Assembly: GCF_017086405.1 (NCBI RefSeq)
Contig: NZ_CP070974.1
Location: 1-64,000, forward strand
DNA from: Mycobacterium gordonae
GTDB lineage: Bacteria > Actinomycetota > Actinomycetes > Mycobacteriales > Mycobacteriaceae
DNA length: 64,000 nt
Direction: 5' to 3'
Shown piece after piece: positions 27,628 through 36,342 of this stretch. Positions within the stretch are counted from its first letter, which is position 1; each line of letters opens with the position of its first letter. The notes below the pieces were generated by a model. The model was given only the letters and a program-made list of their open reading frames with translations. It did not search any database and was not told the DNA's origin. Made by a program: the position numbers and the translations under genes.

Positions 27628-29132
27628 TTCGGGATCTCCAACTCCCCAGGGTTGCCGTCAACCGGCAACGCGTTATGCCGTACCAGTGCATCCGCACGCG
27701 ACAACATCGGCCCACCCGCCAGCAGCCGCAACACCGACCACGGGGCCGGGCGAGGAGGGGTCGACAACCCCAACGCCCGCAACGTCTGGTCCTCGCGCGC
27801 CACACCAAACCTGACCCCGGACTCCGAGACCCACCACAACGACTCCAATGTGGCAGAAGACGGCGAATTACCCGTGGAAACAACGTAATTGGAGAAGTCG
27901 CGGGTAAAGAACACCCGGTCGGCCTGCAACGTCGAACCGCCGGGTCTGACCAACTCCACCCCCTTGCCCGCATCACCGTCCGACACCGGGATCGACGTCC
28001 CCACCACCACCGACGTCGCCGCCGACGGTTCACCCCACACCCGCTGCCACTGCCAACACGCCACTGAATTCACCTGGCTGTCCACCACATGCGGCGGCAC
28101 CGCTGGAAACGCCGACAAATCCAGCACGTTGACCACGGGCAACTTGGCCAGCACCGCACCGGCGACCACCGGCGACCCCGCCCCCACCGGACCGGCGTTC
28201 TGCAACACCTGCGCCGCTAACGCCGACACCGGCTGTATGCCATCGGCCAGTACCACCGAGTACGCCGTCTGGCCCCCCACCTGCGGGGTCGACACCACCG
28301 TTCCCACCGGCCCCGGCGCACCGGCAAAACGTGCCGCAGAGCCCGCACCCGCGATCGCCGGCACCGCCAACACCGGCCCCACCGGAATCGCATCGAACAA
28401 AGCCCGGCTCATCGGGCGCGCCGAGGACAACGCGTCATCACCGAAACCCAGCGCCAACAACACCGCACGCGATCCCCGGTCGATCAGCGAGCGCCGGCCA
28501 TCGCGGATCAGCCACACATCCTCAGCGAAGCGGCGCAGCACCGCATCCTCGGCCCCCAGGATACGGTGACGTTCCCCCAGCTGCGGCTGCCCATCGATCA
28601 CCGTCACGGTCACCGGCTCGGGCGCCCCCGCGCCGAGCGCCTTGATGATCTCGTCGCACACCAGCCACGACGTGCGACCAGGGGAGGTCGCCGTCATCTC
28701 TTGCGGGGCACCGGCAATGCCCACCAGCGATCCTCGAGGCCGGGCATCAATCTCACTGCGCCGAACCCGATCCGGATTCACCGGCTCACCCGCGATCAGC
28801 CGGGCCGAGGCCAAGTTCAGCGCCGGATACAGCTTGTCACCAACGGCCACATACAAAGCGCCGGACTGCTGATCAGCCAACACCCGCGACGCACCCGCCG
28901 AACTCGCCGGGCGCACAAACGACCAGAACAGGGCCCCCACGCACAACACCACCGACGCCGTGAGGCCGGCCAGAATCGCCATCGACTGACGCCGACCAGG
29001 CTCGGCCTCCATCCGCACCCGACGGCGCGTCATCGCCAACACCGCACGGCGGGCAAAAAACATGTGGCCCGATACCTGGACCCGCGTCGATAACACCAAA
29101 CCACGGCCCGGAAGCCGATCTGGCTCGCTCAC
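27624..29132 (-). CDS. eccB: EccB: ESX membrane/periplasmic component
   Basis: 502 residues from GTG 29132, chosen because GAGAGGA precedes it and because family members begin close to LSTRVQVSGHMFFARRA. A cytosolic N-terminus with RRVRMEAEPGRRQSM precedes a single membrane helix (LAGLTASVVLCVGALFWSF) and a large periplasmic domain with repeated beta segments (LADGIQPVSALAAQVLQ). It begins 10 bp after the hydrolase-like gene upstream. Confidence 0.96.
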   Translation of the reverse strand: MSEPDRLPGRGLVLSTRVQVSGHMFFARRAVLAMTRRRVRMEAEPGRRQSMAILAGLTASVVLCVGALFWSFVRPASSAGASRVLADQQSGALYVAVGDKLYPALNLASARLIAGEPVNPDRVRRSEIDARPRGSLVGIAGAPQEMTATSPGRTSWLVCDEIIKALGAGAPEPVTVTVIDGQPQLGERHRILGAEDAVLRRFAEDVWLIRDGRRSLIDRGSRAVLLALGFGDDALSSARPMSRALFDAIPVGPVLAVPAIAGAGSAARFAGAPGPVGTVVSTPQVGGQTAYSVVLADGIQPVSALAAQVLQNAGPVGAGSPVVAGAVLAKLPVVNVLDLSAFPAVPPHVVDSQVNSVACWQWQRVWGEPSAATSVVVGTSIPVSDGDAGKGVELVRPGGSTLQADRVFFTRDFSNYVVSTGNSPSSATLESLWWVSESGVRFGVAREDQTLRALGLSTPPRPAPWSVLRLLAGGPMLSRADALVRHNALPVDGNPGELEIPK

Positions 29133-29142
29133 AGCCGTCCTC

Positions 29143-30234
29143 TCAAAGCCGGTACACCTCACCGCCGCGCGGGAATCCCCCGCCATTCGTTGCAATATGC
29201 ACGTGATCCATATGGTTTTGCGTCGGAGAACCACGATTCTCCATCAAGCTCGATGACCCATCAGGATTGTGAATCGTCTGCTGCCAGATCACGTGGTTAA
29301 TATTGAATTGCTGACGGTGCGCCATCGCAAATCGCATCACAGCATCCCCCAAAGCCTTGCCATGCGGTGACGTCGGATCAGGAATCATCACGTCAATCGC
29401 TTGGCCGTTGGGATGCCATTTCAACGAATCCGGCCGCACCCCACCGATCGTGCGGATCTCGGGAAACGCAGCCGCCACCGCCCGTGCCGCCAAGATCGTG
29501 TCGCGTTGCAAACCCTTCTCCGAGGCCACCCCAGGTGGCAACTCCCCTCCCACCGAGCGACCCGCCAGGCTCGACGCCAACCCGCCAAGCCCACCAGAGC
29601 TGCCGCCGGCACCGCCCATCCCGCCCAGCATCGACATCGGCAGGCTGCCCAGAGCGCCCAGGCCGCCAAACCCACTACCCGAGCCCCCGCTGAAAGCCGC
29701 CGGGATAGCGCTCAGCGCCGACAACCCGCCCGCACCGCCACCCATCCGCAACCCCTGATACGCGGCCGCCAACTGCCGCAACCGCAGCGCCAGCACCCGA
29801 TTCTCGGCCGTGGTCTCCTCGATCTGGCGCTGCATCGCCCCCAAACGCTCATCCATCGCCGAGACCATCAACCGCATCCCCGGAGCCGTATGCGCCACCC
29901 TCCCTATCGCATCGGCCTGAGCCCGCGCCCCATCACGCACCGAACCAGCACCCAGCGCCCCCCGCTGACCAACTGCGGTCGCCTCACCAGCCCCCCCGCC
30001 ACACTGCACATCCAGCCCCGTCACCGCGGCCCGCGCCGCGCCGTAACCGTCGCCGGCACCAGCGGCGCCCGACCCCAAACCGCTACCCCCAGCAGGGACC
30101 GGCGGCACCGACCGCCCACCACCATTGGCGGCGAACACACCAGGCGCCGACCCCCCCGATATGGGAAACAACCCATGCGCGCGAGTCAGCACCCGATCCA
30201 CATCGGCAACAAACTGCGACACCGGGCCAACCAC
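29143..30234 (-). CDS. ESX-associated secreted protein: DUF4226-like N-terminus + LAS-peptidase/ARB_07466-like hydrolase domain
   Basis: 363 residues. Residues 1-~195 form a helical, Gly/Ala-rich module (FVADVDRVLTRAHGLFP, then MDERLGAMQRQIEETTAENR) like the mycobacterial DUF4226 family of ESX substrates. After a Gly-rich linker the C-terminal ~120 residues carry WHPNGQAIDVMIP and NHMDHVHIA. These fit the His-x6-Asp and His-x-His zinc ligands of LAS-type D,D-peptidases and ARB_07466-like domains. Likely an exported cell-wall hydrolase. The N-terminal module and 5' flank are almost identical in DNA to those of the 31436-32587 gene. Domain naming is from motif memory. Confidence 0.8.
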   Translation of the reverse strand: MVGPVSQFVADVDRVLTRAHGLFPISGGSAPGVFAANGGGRSVPPVPAGGSGLGSGAAGAGDGYGAARAAVTGLDVQCGGGAGEATAVGQRGALGAGSVRDGARAQADAIGRVAHTAPGMRLMVSAMDERLGAMQRQIEETTAENRVLALRLRQLAAAYQGLRMGGGAGGLSALSAIPAAFSGGSGSGFGGLGALGSLPMSMLGGMGGAGGSSGGLGGLASSLAGRSVGGELPPGVASEKGLQRDTILAARAVAAAFPEIRTIGGVRPDSLKWHPNGQAIDVMIPDPTSPHGKALGDAVMRFAMAHRQQFNINHVIWQQTIHNPDGSSSLMENRGSPTQNHMDHVHIATNGGGFPRGGEVYRL

Positions 30235-30273
30235 CCACCAAAACTAACCCGCAAAAAAACGCCTCACCACAAC
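29623..30273 (-). repeat. Long direct repeat, copy 1 (651 bp)
   Basis: Matches 31976-32626 base for base at a constant offset of 2353, with one difference noticed (A at 30171 versus G at 32524). It covers the N-terminal module of the hydrolase gene, its start codon and about 40 bp of upstream DNA. Similarity weakens just left of 29623 and stops at 30273. Confidence 0.95.
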
Positions 30274-30384
30274 GGCGGAAAGAAAGTGACGCCGGCTTCA
30301 CGCCGCTGGCGATGAGCTTCTCAACGGCAGCGAACCGCCGCGCACACCCGATCCACTACGCGAACCGCGCCGAGCCGCGGCATA

Positions 30385-31338
30385 CTAGTCGCCCCGCGTG
30401 GCCGACGAAGGGGGTGCAAGCGGCTCGTGAATCAATGAGTCGCGCGGCACCCAAATCCCCGAACCCGGAAGATATTCCAAGGTGCCCGGCGGCCCCAATG
30501 AATTCGGACCCATGAATCGGGCATCGGGGAAGTCGGTGCTCGGCGCGAACACCCCCGAATGCGGAACTAACTCGATCCACGTATACGGATTGCCGGAGTG
30601 GTCATAACCCGGGGAGGGCGCAAGATCGCCGGGCTGCTTGATAACCACACCCGGAATCTCGTCAGCTCGCACAAACGTTCCCGAACCAGGACCAATCTCA
30701 ATCCATCGAGGTCCATCCGGAGGACCTGGAGGGGTAGGCCCGCCCGGTCCAGCCACCCACGGCCTGTGCCGAGGATCGCCCACTACCCAACCCGGCTTAC
30801 CTGAATCCTGCGGCTTGTCATTGTCCAGTGGCTGCGCATCAGTTCCTGACCTGTGCCCAGAAAGTTTCCGATAACCGGCGGTGACCTGCCGCAACGTCGC
30901 CGACACCGCCTGAAACTGACTCTGAGTCGACTCCACCTGATCCTGCATCGCCGACAGATGCTGATTCATCGCCGCCACCAGCAGCTGAGTTCCAGCCGGA
31001 TAGCGTGCCAGCGACTCCGCCGATGCCCCCACCTGGCGGGCCTGATCGCGGATCATGCCCGAGGCGGCGCGCCCCTGCTGACCGATCGCGAGGGCCTGAG
31101 CTGCGGCTTCCCGCACCTGCTCATCCAACCCCGCAGCAGTCGTCTGCGCCTGCTGATACGAAACGGCGACCCCAGAAACACCCGTGCGCAAGCTGCTCCC
31201 ACTGGAAGGGGGCGCCGGCACCGAGCTGCCAGCGCCCGACGTGGGCACCTGGCCACCGGCACCCCCCTCGGCCGGAAACAGGTCATGAGCGCGCGACAAA
31301 AGGCGGTCAACTGCCGCCACGAACTCTGTGACGTTCAC
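30385..31338 (-). CDS. DUF4226-like ESX-associated protein with three C-terminal repeats
   Basis: 317 residues. The N-terminal helical module (VTEFVAAVDRLLSRAHDLFP, later MNQHLSAMQDQVESTQSQF) is a diverged paralogue of the modules in the two flanking genes. The C-terminal ~120 residues are Pro-rich and hold three related units of about 35 residues: WIEIGPGSGTFVRADEIPG, WIELVPHSGVFAPSTDFPD and LEYLPGSGIWVPRDSL. No catalytic motif was found. It sits between the two hydrolase-like genes in the same operon, so it is probably a co-secreted wall-binding or structural partner. Confidence 0.75.
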   Translation of the reverse strand: MNVTEFVAAVDRLLSRAHDLFPAEGGAGGQVPTSGAGSSVPAPPSSGSSLRTGVSGVAVSYQQAQTTAAGLDEQVREAAAQALAIGQQGRAASGMIRDQARQVGASAESLARYPAGTQLLVAAMNQHLSAMQDQVESTQSQFQAVSATLRQVTAGYRKLSGHRSGTDAQPLDNDKPQDSGKPGWVVGDPRHRPWVAGPGGPTPPGPPDGPRWIEIGPGSGTFVRADEIPGVVIKQPGDLAPSPGYDHSGNPYTWIELVPHSGVFAPSTDFPDARFMGPNSLGPPGTLEYLPGSGIWVPRDSLIHEPLAPPSSATRGD

Positions 31339-31435
31339 CAGAGCGTCCCTTCCACGTCAGTCACCACAGCTCTCATCTACGCACACCTGCCCCCAGAAAC
31401 TCGGCCCACACACGTGCTTGCGCAGCGGCCGACAG

Positions 31436-32587
31436 CTAGTAGCCGTGATGCACACCGGGGTTAGCCTGGCCGACCAACGCCCGCAGATTATGCCCATCAC
31501 GGGCAACCCCATAACGCGACATCAGATAATTCATCGACGCACACGCATTGGCTACCGGATCCCAAATATGATTCGACGTCCCCGGCTGGTGATGCGCCGC
31601 AAAAGTCCCCGGCACCAGCTGCCAAGGACCCCGGCTGGAGTTCAACGGACCACCATCGACCTGGCGCGCACCATGTGCATTCGTATCGGACACATTGATC
31701 GCGTCCGACCGGAAGCTCGACTCGTGCTCAGCGATCGTCATCATCCCGTTCTTCCAGTTCGCACGAGCTCGCGGATCAGAAATGCCGTTGCGGTCTAGTG
31801 CCTCATCAACAACCCGACTCATCGCCGCCGCCCCGCCCGGCCACAAGCCCTTGCCCTCAAATGACACCTCCGATGTAGCCAGAGCGCCTTTACCGACACC
31901 CGCAGCACCCGCCGCCAAACCCGACGACCCCGTCGTCCGGCCAGCGACCGCACCACCACCAACCCTGCCCATCCGGCCCAGCATCGACATCGGCAGGCTG
32001 CCCAGAGCGCCCAGGCCGCCAAACCCACTACCCGAGCCCCCGCTGAAAGCCGCCGGGATAGCGCTCAGCGCCGACAACCCGCCCGCACCGCCACCCATCC
32101 GCAACCCCTGATACGCGGCCGCCAACTGCCGCAACCGCAGCGCCAGCACCCGATTCTCGGCCGTGGTCTCCTCGATCTGGCGCTGCATCGCCCCCAAACG
32201 CTCATCCATCGCCGAGACCATCAACCGCATCCCCGGAGCCGTATGCGCCACCCTCCCTATCGCATCGGCCTGAGCCCGCGCCCCATCACGCACCGAACCA
32301 GCACCCAGCGCCCCCCGCTGACCAACTGCGGTCGCCTCACCAGCCCCCCCGCCACACTGCACATCCAGCCCCGTCACCGCGGCCCGCGCCGCGCCGTAAC
32401 CGTCGCCGGCACCAGCGGCGCCCGACCCCAAACCGCTACCCCCAGCAGGGACCGGCGGCACCGACCGCCCACCACCATTGGCGGCGAACACACCAGGCGC
32501 CGACCCCCCCGATATGGGAAACAGCCCATGCGCGCGAGTCAGCACCCGATCCACATCGGCAACAAACTGCGACACCGGGCCAACCAC
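31436..32587 (-). CDS. ESX-associated secreted protein: DUF4226-like N-terminus + lytic transglycosylase (SLT) domain
   Basis: 383 residues. The first ~200 residues match the 29143-30234 protein almost exactly. The proteins diverge right after GSLPMSMLG. The C-terminal ~140 residues are SLT-like: MMTIAEHESSFRSDAINV with the catalytic Glu, GPWQLVPGTFAAH, and IWDPVANACASMNYLMSRYG, as in phage tape-measure and VirB1-type transglycosylases. A muralytic enzyme exported next to a conjugation system would act as a VirB1 functional analogue. Same module, different enzyme from its paralogue. Confidence 0.85.
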   Translation of the reverse strand: MVGPVSQFVADVDRVLTRAHGLFPISGGSAPGVFAANGGGRSVPPVPAGGSGLGSGAAGAGDGYGAARAAVTGLDVQCGGGAGEATAVGQRGALGAGSVRDGARAQADAIGRVAHTAPGMRLMVSAMDERLGAMQRQIEETTAENRVLALRLRQLAAAYQGLRMGGGAGGLSALSAIPAAFSGGSGSGFGGLGALGSLPMSMLGRMGRVGGGAVAGRTTGSSGLAAGAAGVGKGALATSEVSFEGKGLWPGGAAAMSRVVDEALDRNGISDPRARANWKNGMMTIAEHESSFRSDAINVSDTNAHGARQVDGGPLNSSRGPWQLVPGTFAAHHQPGTSNHIWDPVANACASMNYLMSRYGVARDGHNLRALVGQANPGVHHGY

Positions 32588-32626
32588 CCACCAAAACTAA
32601 CCCGCAAAAAAACGCCTCACCACAAC
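31976..32626 (-). repeat. Long direct repeat, copy 2 (651 bp)
   Basis: Second copy of the repeat at 29623-30273, covering the start and N-terminal module of the transglycosylase gene plus ~40 bp upstream. Near-identity implies recent duplication or ongoing gene conversion. Confidence 0.95.
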
Positions 32627-32702
32627 CAAACGGACAAACACCCCTGCGGACGCCCGCCATCCGCTGACCAAGCCCCCGCAGCCTGTGAACCCGCGACACC
32701 TA

Positions 32703-35003
32703 CTAACTGGGTAACAGCTGGTAACCAGCAATCCAGGCAGCATAGGCCACGTCGGCCACCATCAACGAATCAGATCGCTTCCAGCACAACAACATTTCCA
32801 GGCGCCGACAGTTAGTGAAGAAATTCTCATAACTTACGACCTGGTCTGGATCCTCCAAACCGTTCAGCCCCGGACGCTGTGCCGCCATCATCAGACGATC
32901 GGACTCGTACTCAGCATTTAGAGCCGCCCATTCCTCCGCTTTTGGCCACCCGCCGGCCACTACGGCATCGGCCACCGTCCGGGCAATCTGTGAAAGCTCA
33001 ACCACGCCAGCGAATACCGACCGCCGAGTCAACTCCCGGCAGTACGCGATCGCTTCGGGTTCATCCATCGCTTTCAAACTCGCGTACAAACCCGCATTCA
33101 CCGTCTGTAGACGATGCATCCGCGTACGGCGAAGTTCCGAGGCGGGACCATGTGGACCCCCGTGTGGCACACCGATCGCCACCTGCCGCACCCCCTCGTC
33201 GGGGTCCTCCAGGAACTCCGACGGCCACGCCCATGTCGTTGCCACCGCGCCGACTCTGTCCCCGTTCGCACGGGCGCCGCGTACCGCCTTCTCGGCCGGG
33301 TTGGACCAACCCATCCAACGGACATCGAAATCCTCATCGAAACCGCCCGCGACGGCCATACCGTTTCGTAAGAACACCCCAGGCGGGATGTAGCAAGCCC
33401 CGTCGTTAGTAGCTACCCATAATGTCGTACTGCCAGATGCGTTGTGGCCCAAGGCAACAGCCCAATCAAGGCCAGCATCCACCAGACAAGACGCGCCGGC
33501 GAGTTCAGCCACCGCCATCTTGGCGACCTCGACATCCGATGCTGCATCGTCTCGTGACACCCCGGCAACCGCGCGACCGCTCACCGCGGGAACCAGACCC
33601 GCACCAGGACTAGCCGCCGGAGCCCCGCCCTCGGCCGGGACTGGCGGCACGGCCGAAACCGAACTGGGCGCAGAGACCGCTGGCCCCGCCGGTGGCAGCA
33701 CCGAACCATACGGCGTCAATCCGGCAGGCATCCCTATCCCCGAAGGAGCAGACACCGCACCCGCCGACGGTGCAGACGTTGACGTCGCCGCGGCCGGAGC
33801 CGCAACGGTAGGCGCACCCCCCGCCGGCGCAGCCAACGGACCACTCAACGTCTGTGGCATGGGTCCCATCGGTGCCGATACCGCACCACCGGCTGCCGAC
33901 ACTCCCGCCGCCAACCCCCGCCCAAAATCCACACCTGCCGCCGAGGGTGTCGCGGATGGCAACGAAGCTGACCCAAGACCAGCAGGCGACATCGAAGCAC
34001 CCGGATTGAAGCCGATTCCGCTGAACAAACCTTGAAGCCCCGACAGCGGAGAGCCCCCTCCGCCTCCCCCACCCGGCATACTCGGCAGACCAGACACCGG
34101 TAAACCACCACCGGACCCCAACTGCGACGGCAGACCGCGGTCAGGTGCCGATGGCTTGGGCGGACCGGAGGCATCCGTTGAGGGATGAGTATGGGGTGGG
34201 CCTGAAATTCCCTTGGTCCCTTGTTCCCCCGAAGATGCACCGCTGTAGCCGCGAGTGCCGGTTGCGTTCTCCCCGTGTGTAGGGGTTTCTGGCGTCGCGT
34301 CAGTTGACTGGTCGGTAGTTCCATTTCCTGCCGGCTTGACCTTCCCACCTTCTGGCGCCAGTGGAAGGTTCCCCAGCATCTGGGTGGTGTACTGGGCGGA
34401 GTACGTGTGCAGGTCTGCCATGTGTGTCTGCACGATTGCCCGATATTTGCTGGTGATCACTGCGATCTGGGCCAGGGAATGCCCGCTACCGCTGCGCAGG
34501 AATTGTTCGATCTCGTCGTGCATAGCGGTATTAGCCTGTGCCATAAGCCGTTTCGTGCGCTCTACATCCGACGCGGCCTGGCCGATGAGCCTACTAGCGA
34601 GCTTTGAAGCGGCGGCGGATTCGTTGAGTATTTGCTCTAACTTTGCGTAGGAAGAGTCGGCGGCGTCTGCTCCCTTGCCTTGCCAAACCCCATGGGAAAA
34701 CACAGTACTTCGCGCAGTGTGAACGTCATCGGCCTGATCCTCACGCAATCTCTGGCGCTGCTCCTCGGCTTCGGCGCGGCTGTGCAACTCTGTCTCGGAA
34801 TCCTCAGGCCAGACAAACGGCGGAAAGAGTACCGAGGCGAACAAACCTTGCGGCCTCGGATGATCACCCCCAAACACTGACTGCGCACCGATGCTCGATG
34901 TGGCTGCCGACAGCTTGGCCTTCGCGAATACGCCGAGCAGCTGCCCTGCTTGCTCCTTATTGCGCTCGGCCCACGAATCGGCCGAACCGGTCACTAGCGC
35001 CAT
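32703..35003 (-). CDS. Large ESX-associated protein: WXG-like N-terminus, Gly/Pro/Ala linker, conserved C-terminal domains
   Basis: 766 residues from ATG 35003 (MALVTGSADSWAERN); an in-frame ATG eight codons upstream is also possible. Residues ~75-190 are helical with VFSHGVWQGKGADAAD, a WXG-type turn. Residues ~215-500 are Gly/Pro/Ala-rich, like EspB/EspK linkers. The last ~260 residues (VEVAKMAVAELAGASCLVDAGL to SDSLMVADVAYAAWIAGYQLLPS) are compact and resemble the DUF5632/DUF5631 pair of mycobacterial ESX proteins; that name is from memory and unverified. No enzymatic motif found. Likely a secreted or secretion-coupled ESX substrate. Confidence 0.75.
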   Translation of the reverse strand: MALVTGSADSWAERNKEQAGQLLGVFAKAKLSAATSSIGAQSVFGGDHPRPQGLFASVLFPPFVWPEDSETELHSRAEAEEQRQRLREDQADDVHTARSTVFSHGVWQGKGADAADSSYAKLEQILNESAAASKLASRLIGQAASDVERTKRLMAQANTAMHDEIEQFLRSGSGHSLAQIAVITSKYRAIVQTHMADLHTYSAQYTTQMLGNLPLAPEGGKVKPAGNGTTDQSTDATPETPTHGENATGTRGYSGASSGEQGTKGISGPPHTHPSTDASGPPKPSAPDRGLPSQLGSGGGLPVSGLPSMPGGGGGGGSPLSGLQGLFSGIGFNPGASMSPAGLGSASLPSATPSAAGVDFGRGLAAGVSAAGGAVSAPMGPMPQTLSGPLAAPAGGAPTVAAPAAATSTSAPSAGAVSAPSGIGMPAGLTPYGSVLPPAGPAVSAPSSVSAVPPVPAEGGAPAASPGAGLVPAVSGRAVAGVSRDDAASDVEVAKMAVAELAGASCLVDAGLDWAVALGHNASGSTTLWVATNDGACYIPPGVFLRNGMAVAGGFDEDFDVRWMGWSNPAEKAVRGARANGDRVGAVATTWAWPSEFLEDPDEGVRQVAIGVPHGGPHGPASELRRTRMHRLQTVNAGLYASLKAMDEPEAIAYCRELTRRSVFAGVVELSQIARTVADAVVAGGWPKAEEWAALNAEYESDRLMMAAQRPGLNGLEDPDQVVSYENFFTNCRRLEMLLCWKRSDSLMVADVAYAAWIAGYQLLPS

Positions 35004-35008
35004 GATTG

Positions 35009-35611
35009 TTACCGAGGGATCCCACATGCGTCGGCGAACGCGTCGATTGCGGCATTCGATATGTCTGTCAGGCGATTGACTTCACTTGTTGGTGTTCCAC
35101 CCATTGCCGCTGTGGTCACGTCCAAAGTCGTATCGATATACCGGCGAGCTGCGGCTGCGACGTCTGGCGGCACCGCCGGACCGAGCGCGTGTTCCACAGC
35201 TATCGCACTTGTGACCGACTGTAAGTTCACAGGCACATTGATTTTGCCCTCCACGCGGAACCCGCCTTGGCCCTCATGGCCTACAGAAGTCTCGAATACG
35301 TGGCAGACGTGCTGCTTGGCGCCAGCCACCTCGGTGCCGCTGAACTGCGGTGCTGTAGATGGCGATGGAGTATGCGTCGGCGCACCCGGTTTGCTGTCGT
35401 GCATGGTCAGGTGGGTGATGGCCGAGCCGGTCCCCACCGAAGCCCCCACGGTCAGCAGCGCCGCCGCGGCCCAGGGCCAGCGGCGGCGGGGGTTGGGAGC
35501 GATGCCGCTTGCCGCTGGCGGCAGCGATGGTGGTACCGCGAACGGCGCCGGTGCCGGAAGAAGCGTCACCGGCGACGGCGAAGCGGCGTTCCTGGACCAT
35601 GGCGACGACAT
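35009..35611 (-). CDS. Membrane-anchored secreted protein, duplicate copy A
   Basis: 200 residues. Pro-rich cytoplasmic N-terminus, RRRWPWAAAALLTVGASVGTG as signal-anchor helix, then an extracytoplasmic helical domain with two Cys (HVCHVFET and DACGIPR at the very end) that could pair. It is a paralogue of 35725-36327 at a 716-bp offset, with many substitutions in the outer domain. Found as a type in mycobacterial ESX neighbourhoods; function unknown. Confidence 0.8.
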   Translation of the reverse strand: MSSPWSRNAASPSPVTLLPAPAPFAVPPSLPPAASGIAPNPRRRWPWAAAALLTVGASVGTGSAITHLTMHDSKPGAPTHTPSPSTAPQFSGTEVAGAKQHVCHVFETSVGHEGQGGFRVEGKINVPVNLQSVTSAIAVEHALGPAVPPDVAAAARRYIDTTLDVTTAAMGGTPTSEVNRLTDISNAAIDAFADACGIPR

Positions 35612-35626
35612 GTGCAGAGCCTCCTG

Positions 35627-35719
35627 TCAGCAGCTCAATGCGCTGGAATTCGATGCCGCGGTTGCCTCGACGGCATTGCGCTCGCCCCACGAATCGGCCG
35701 AACCGGTCACTAGCGCCAT
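35627..35719 (-). pseudogene. Chimeric 30-codon remnant at tandem-duplication junction
   Basis: ATG 35719 opens MALVTGSADSWGERN, the first codons of the 766-residue gene, then changes to AVEATAASNSSALSC and a stop, the last codons of the 105-residue gene at 36343. The frame is a fusion of the 5' end of one gene to the 3' end of another, exactly what a tandem duplication junction leaves. Probably no function of its own, though its frame keeps start and stop intact. Confidence 0.85.
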
Positions 35720-35724
35720 GACCG

Positions 35725-36327
35725 TTACCGCGGGATCCCACATGCGTCGGCCAGCGAATCCAGCGCGACATTTGATATGTCTGTTAGGCGGTTGACTTCA
35801 CTGGTCGGTGTTCCACCCATTGCCGCCGTGGTCACATCGAGGGTTGCGTCGATATACCTGTGAGCGGCGGCATCGATCTCTGGTGGATCGGCTGGACCGA
35901 GCGCATTCAACACTGCTAATGCGCTAGAAACCGACTGGAGGATCGACGGCACATTCAGCTGGCCTTGGACGCGAAAACCGCCTTTGCTTTCATGACCAGT
36001 AGATAGCTCAAAAGCATGGCAAACATGCTGCTTTGCGGCGGCTACTTCGCTGCTGCTGAATTGCGGCGCTGAAGATGGCGGTGAAGTATGCGTCGGCGCA
36101 GCTGGTTTGCTGTCGTGCATGGTCAGGTAGGTGATGGCCGAGCCGGTGCCCACCGAAACCCCCACGGCCAGCAGCGCCGCCGCGGCCCAGGGCCAGCGGC
36201 GGCGGGGGTTGAGAGCGATGCCGCTTGCCGCTGGCGGCAGCGATGGTGGTACCGCGAACGGCGCCGGTGCTGGAGGAAGCGTCACTGGCGACGACGAAGC
36301 GGCGTTCCTGGACCATGGCGACGACAT
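35725..36327 (-). CDS. Membrane-anchored secreted protein, duplicate copy B
   Basis: 200 residues, same layout as 35009-35611: Pro-rich start, RRRWPWAAAALLAVGVSVGTG helix, then a two-Cys outer domain ending DACGIPR. The N-terminal 60 residues and the C-terminal 35 are nearly the same as copy A; the centre (GHESKGGFRVQGQLNVPSIL versus GHEGQGGFRVEGKINVPVNL) has diverged. 15 bp downstream of the 105-residue gene in the same operon. Confidence 0.8.
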   Translation of the reverse strand: MSSPWSRNAASSSPVTLPPAPAPFAVPPSLPPAASGIALNPRRRWPWAAAALLAVGVSVGTGSAITYLTMHDSKPAAPTHTSPPSSAPQFSSSEVAAAKQHVCHAFELSTGHESKGGFRVQGQLNVPSILQSVSSALAVLNALGPADPPEIDAAAHRYIDATLDVTTAAMGGTPTSEVNRLTDISNVALDSLADACGIPR

Positions 36328-36342
36328 GTGCAGAGCCTCCTG

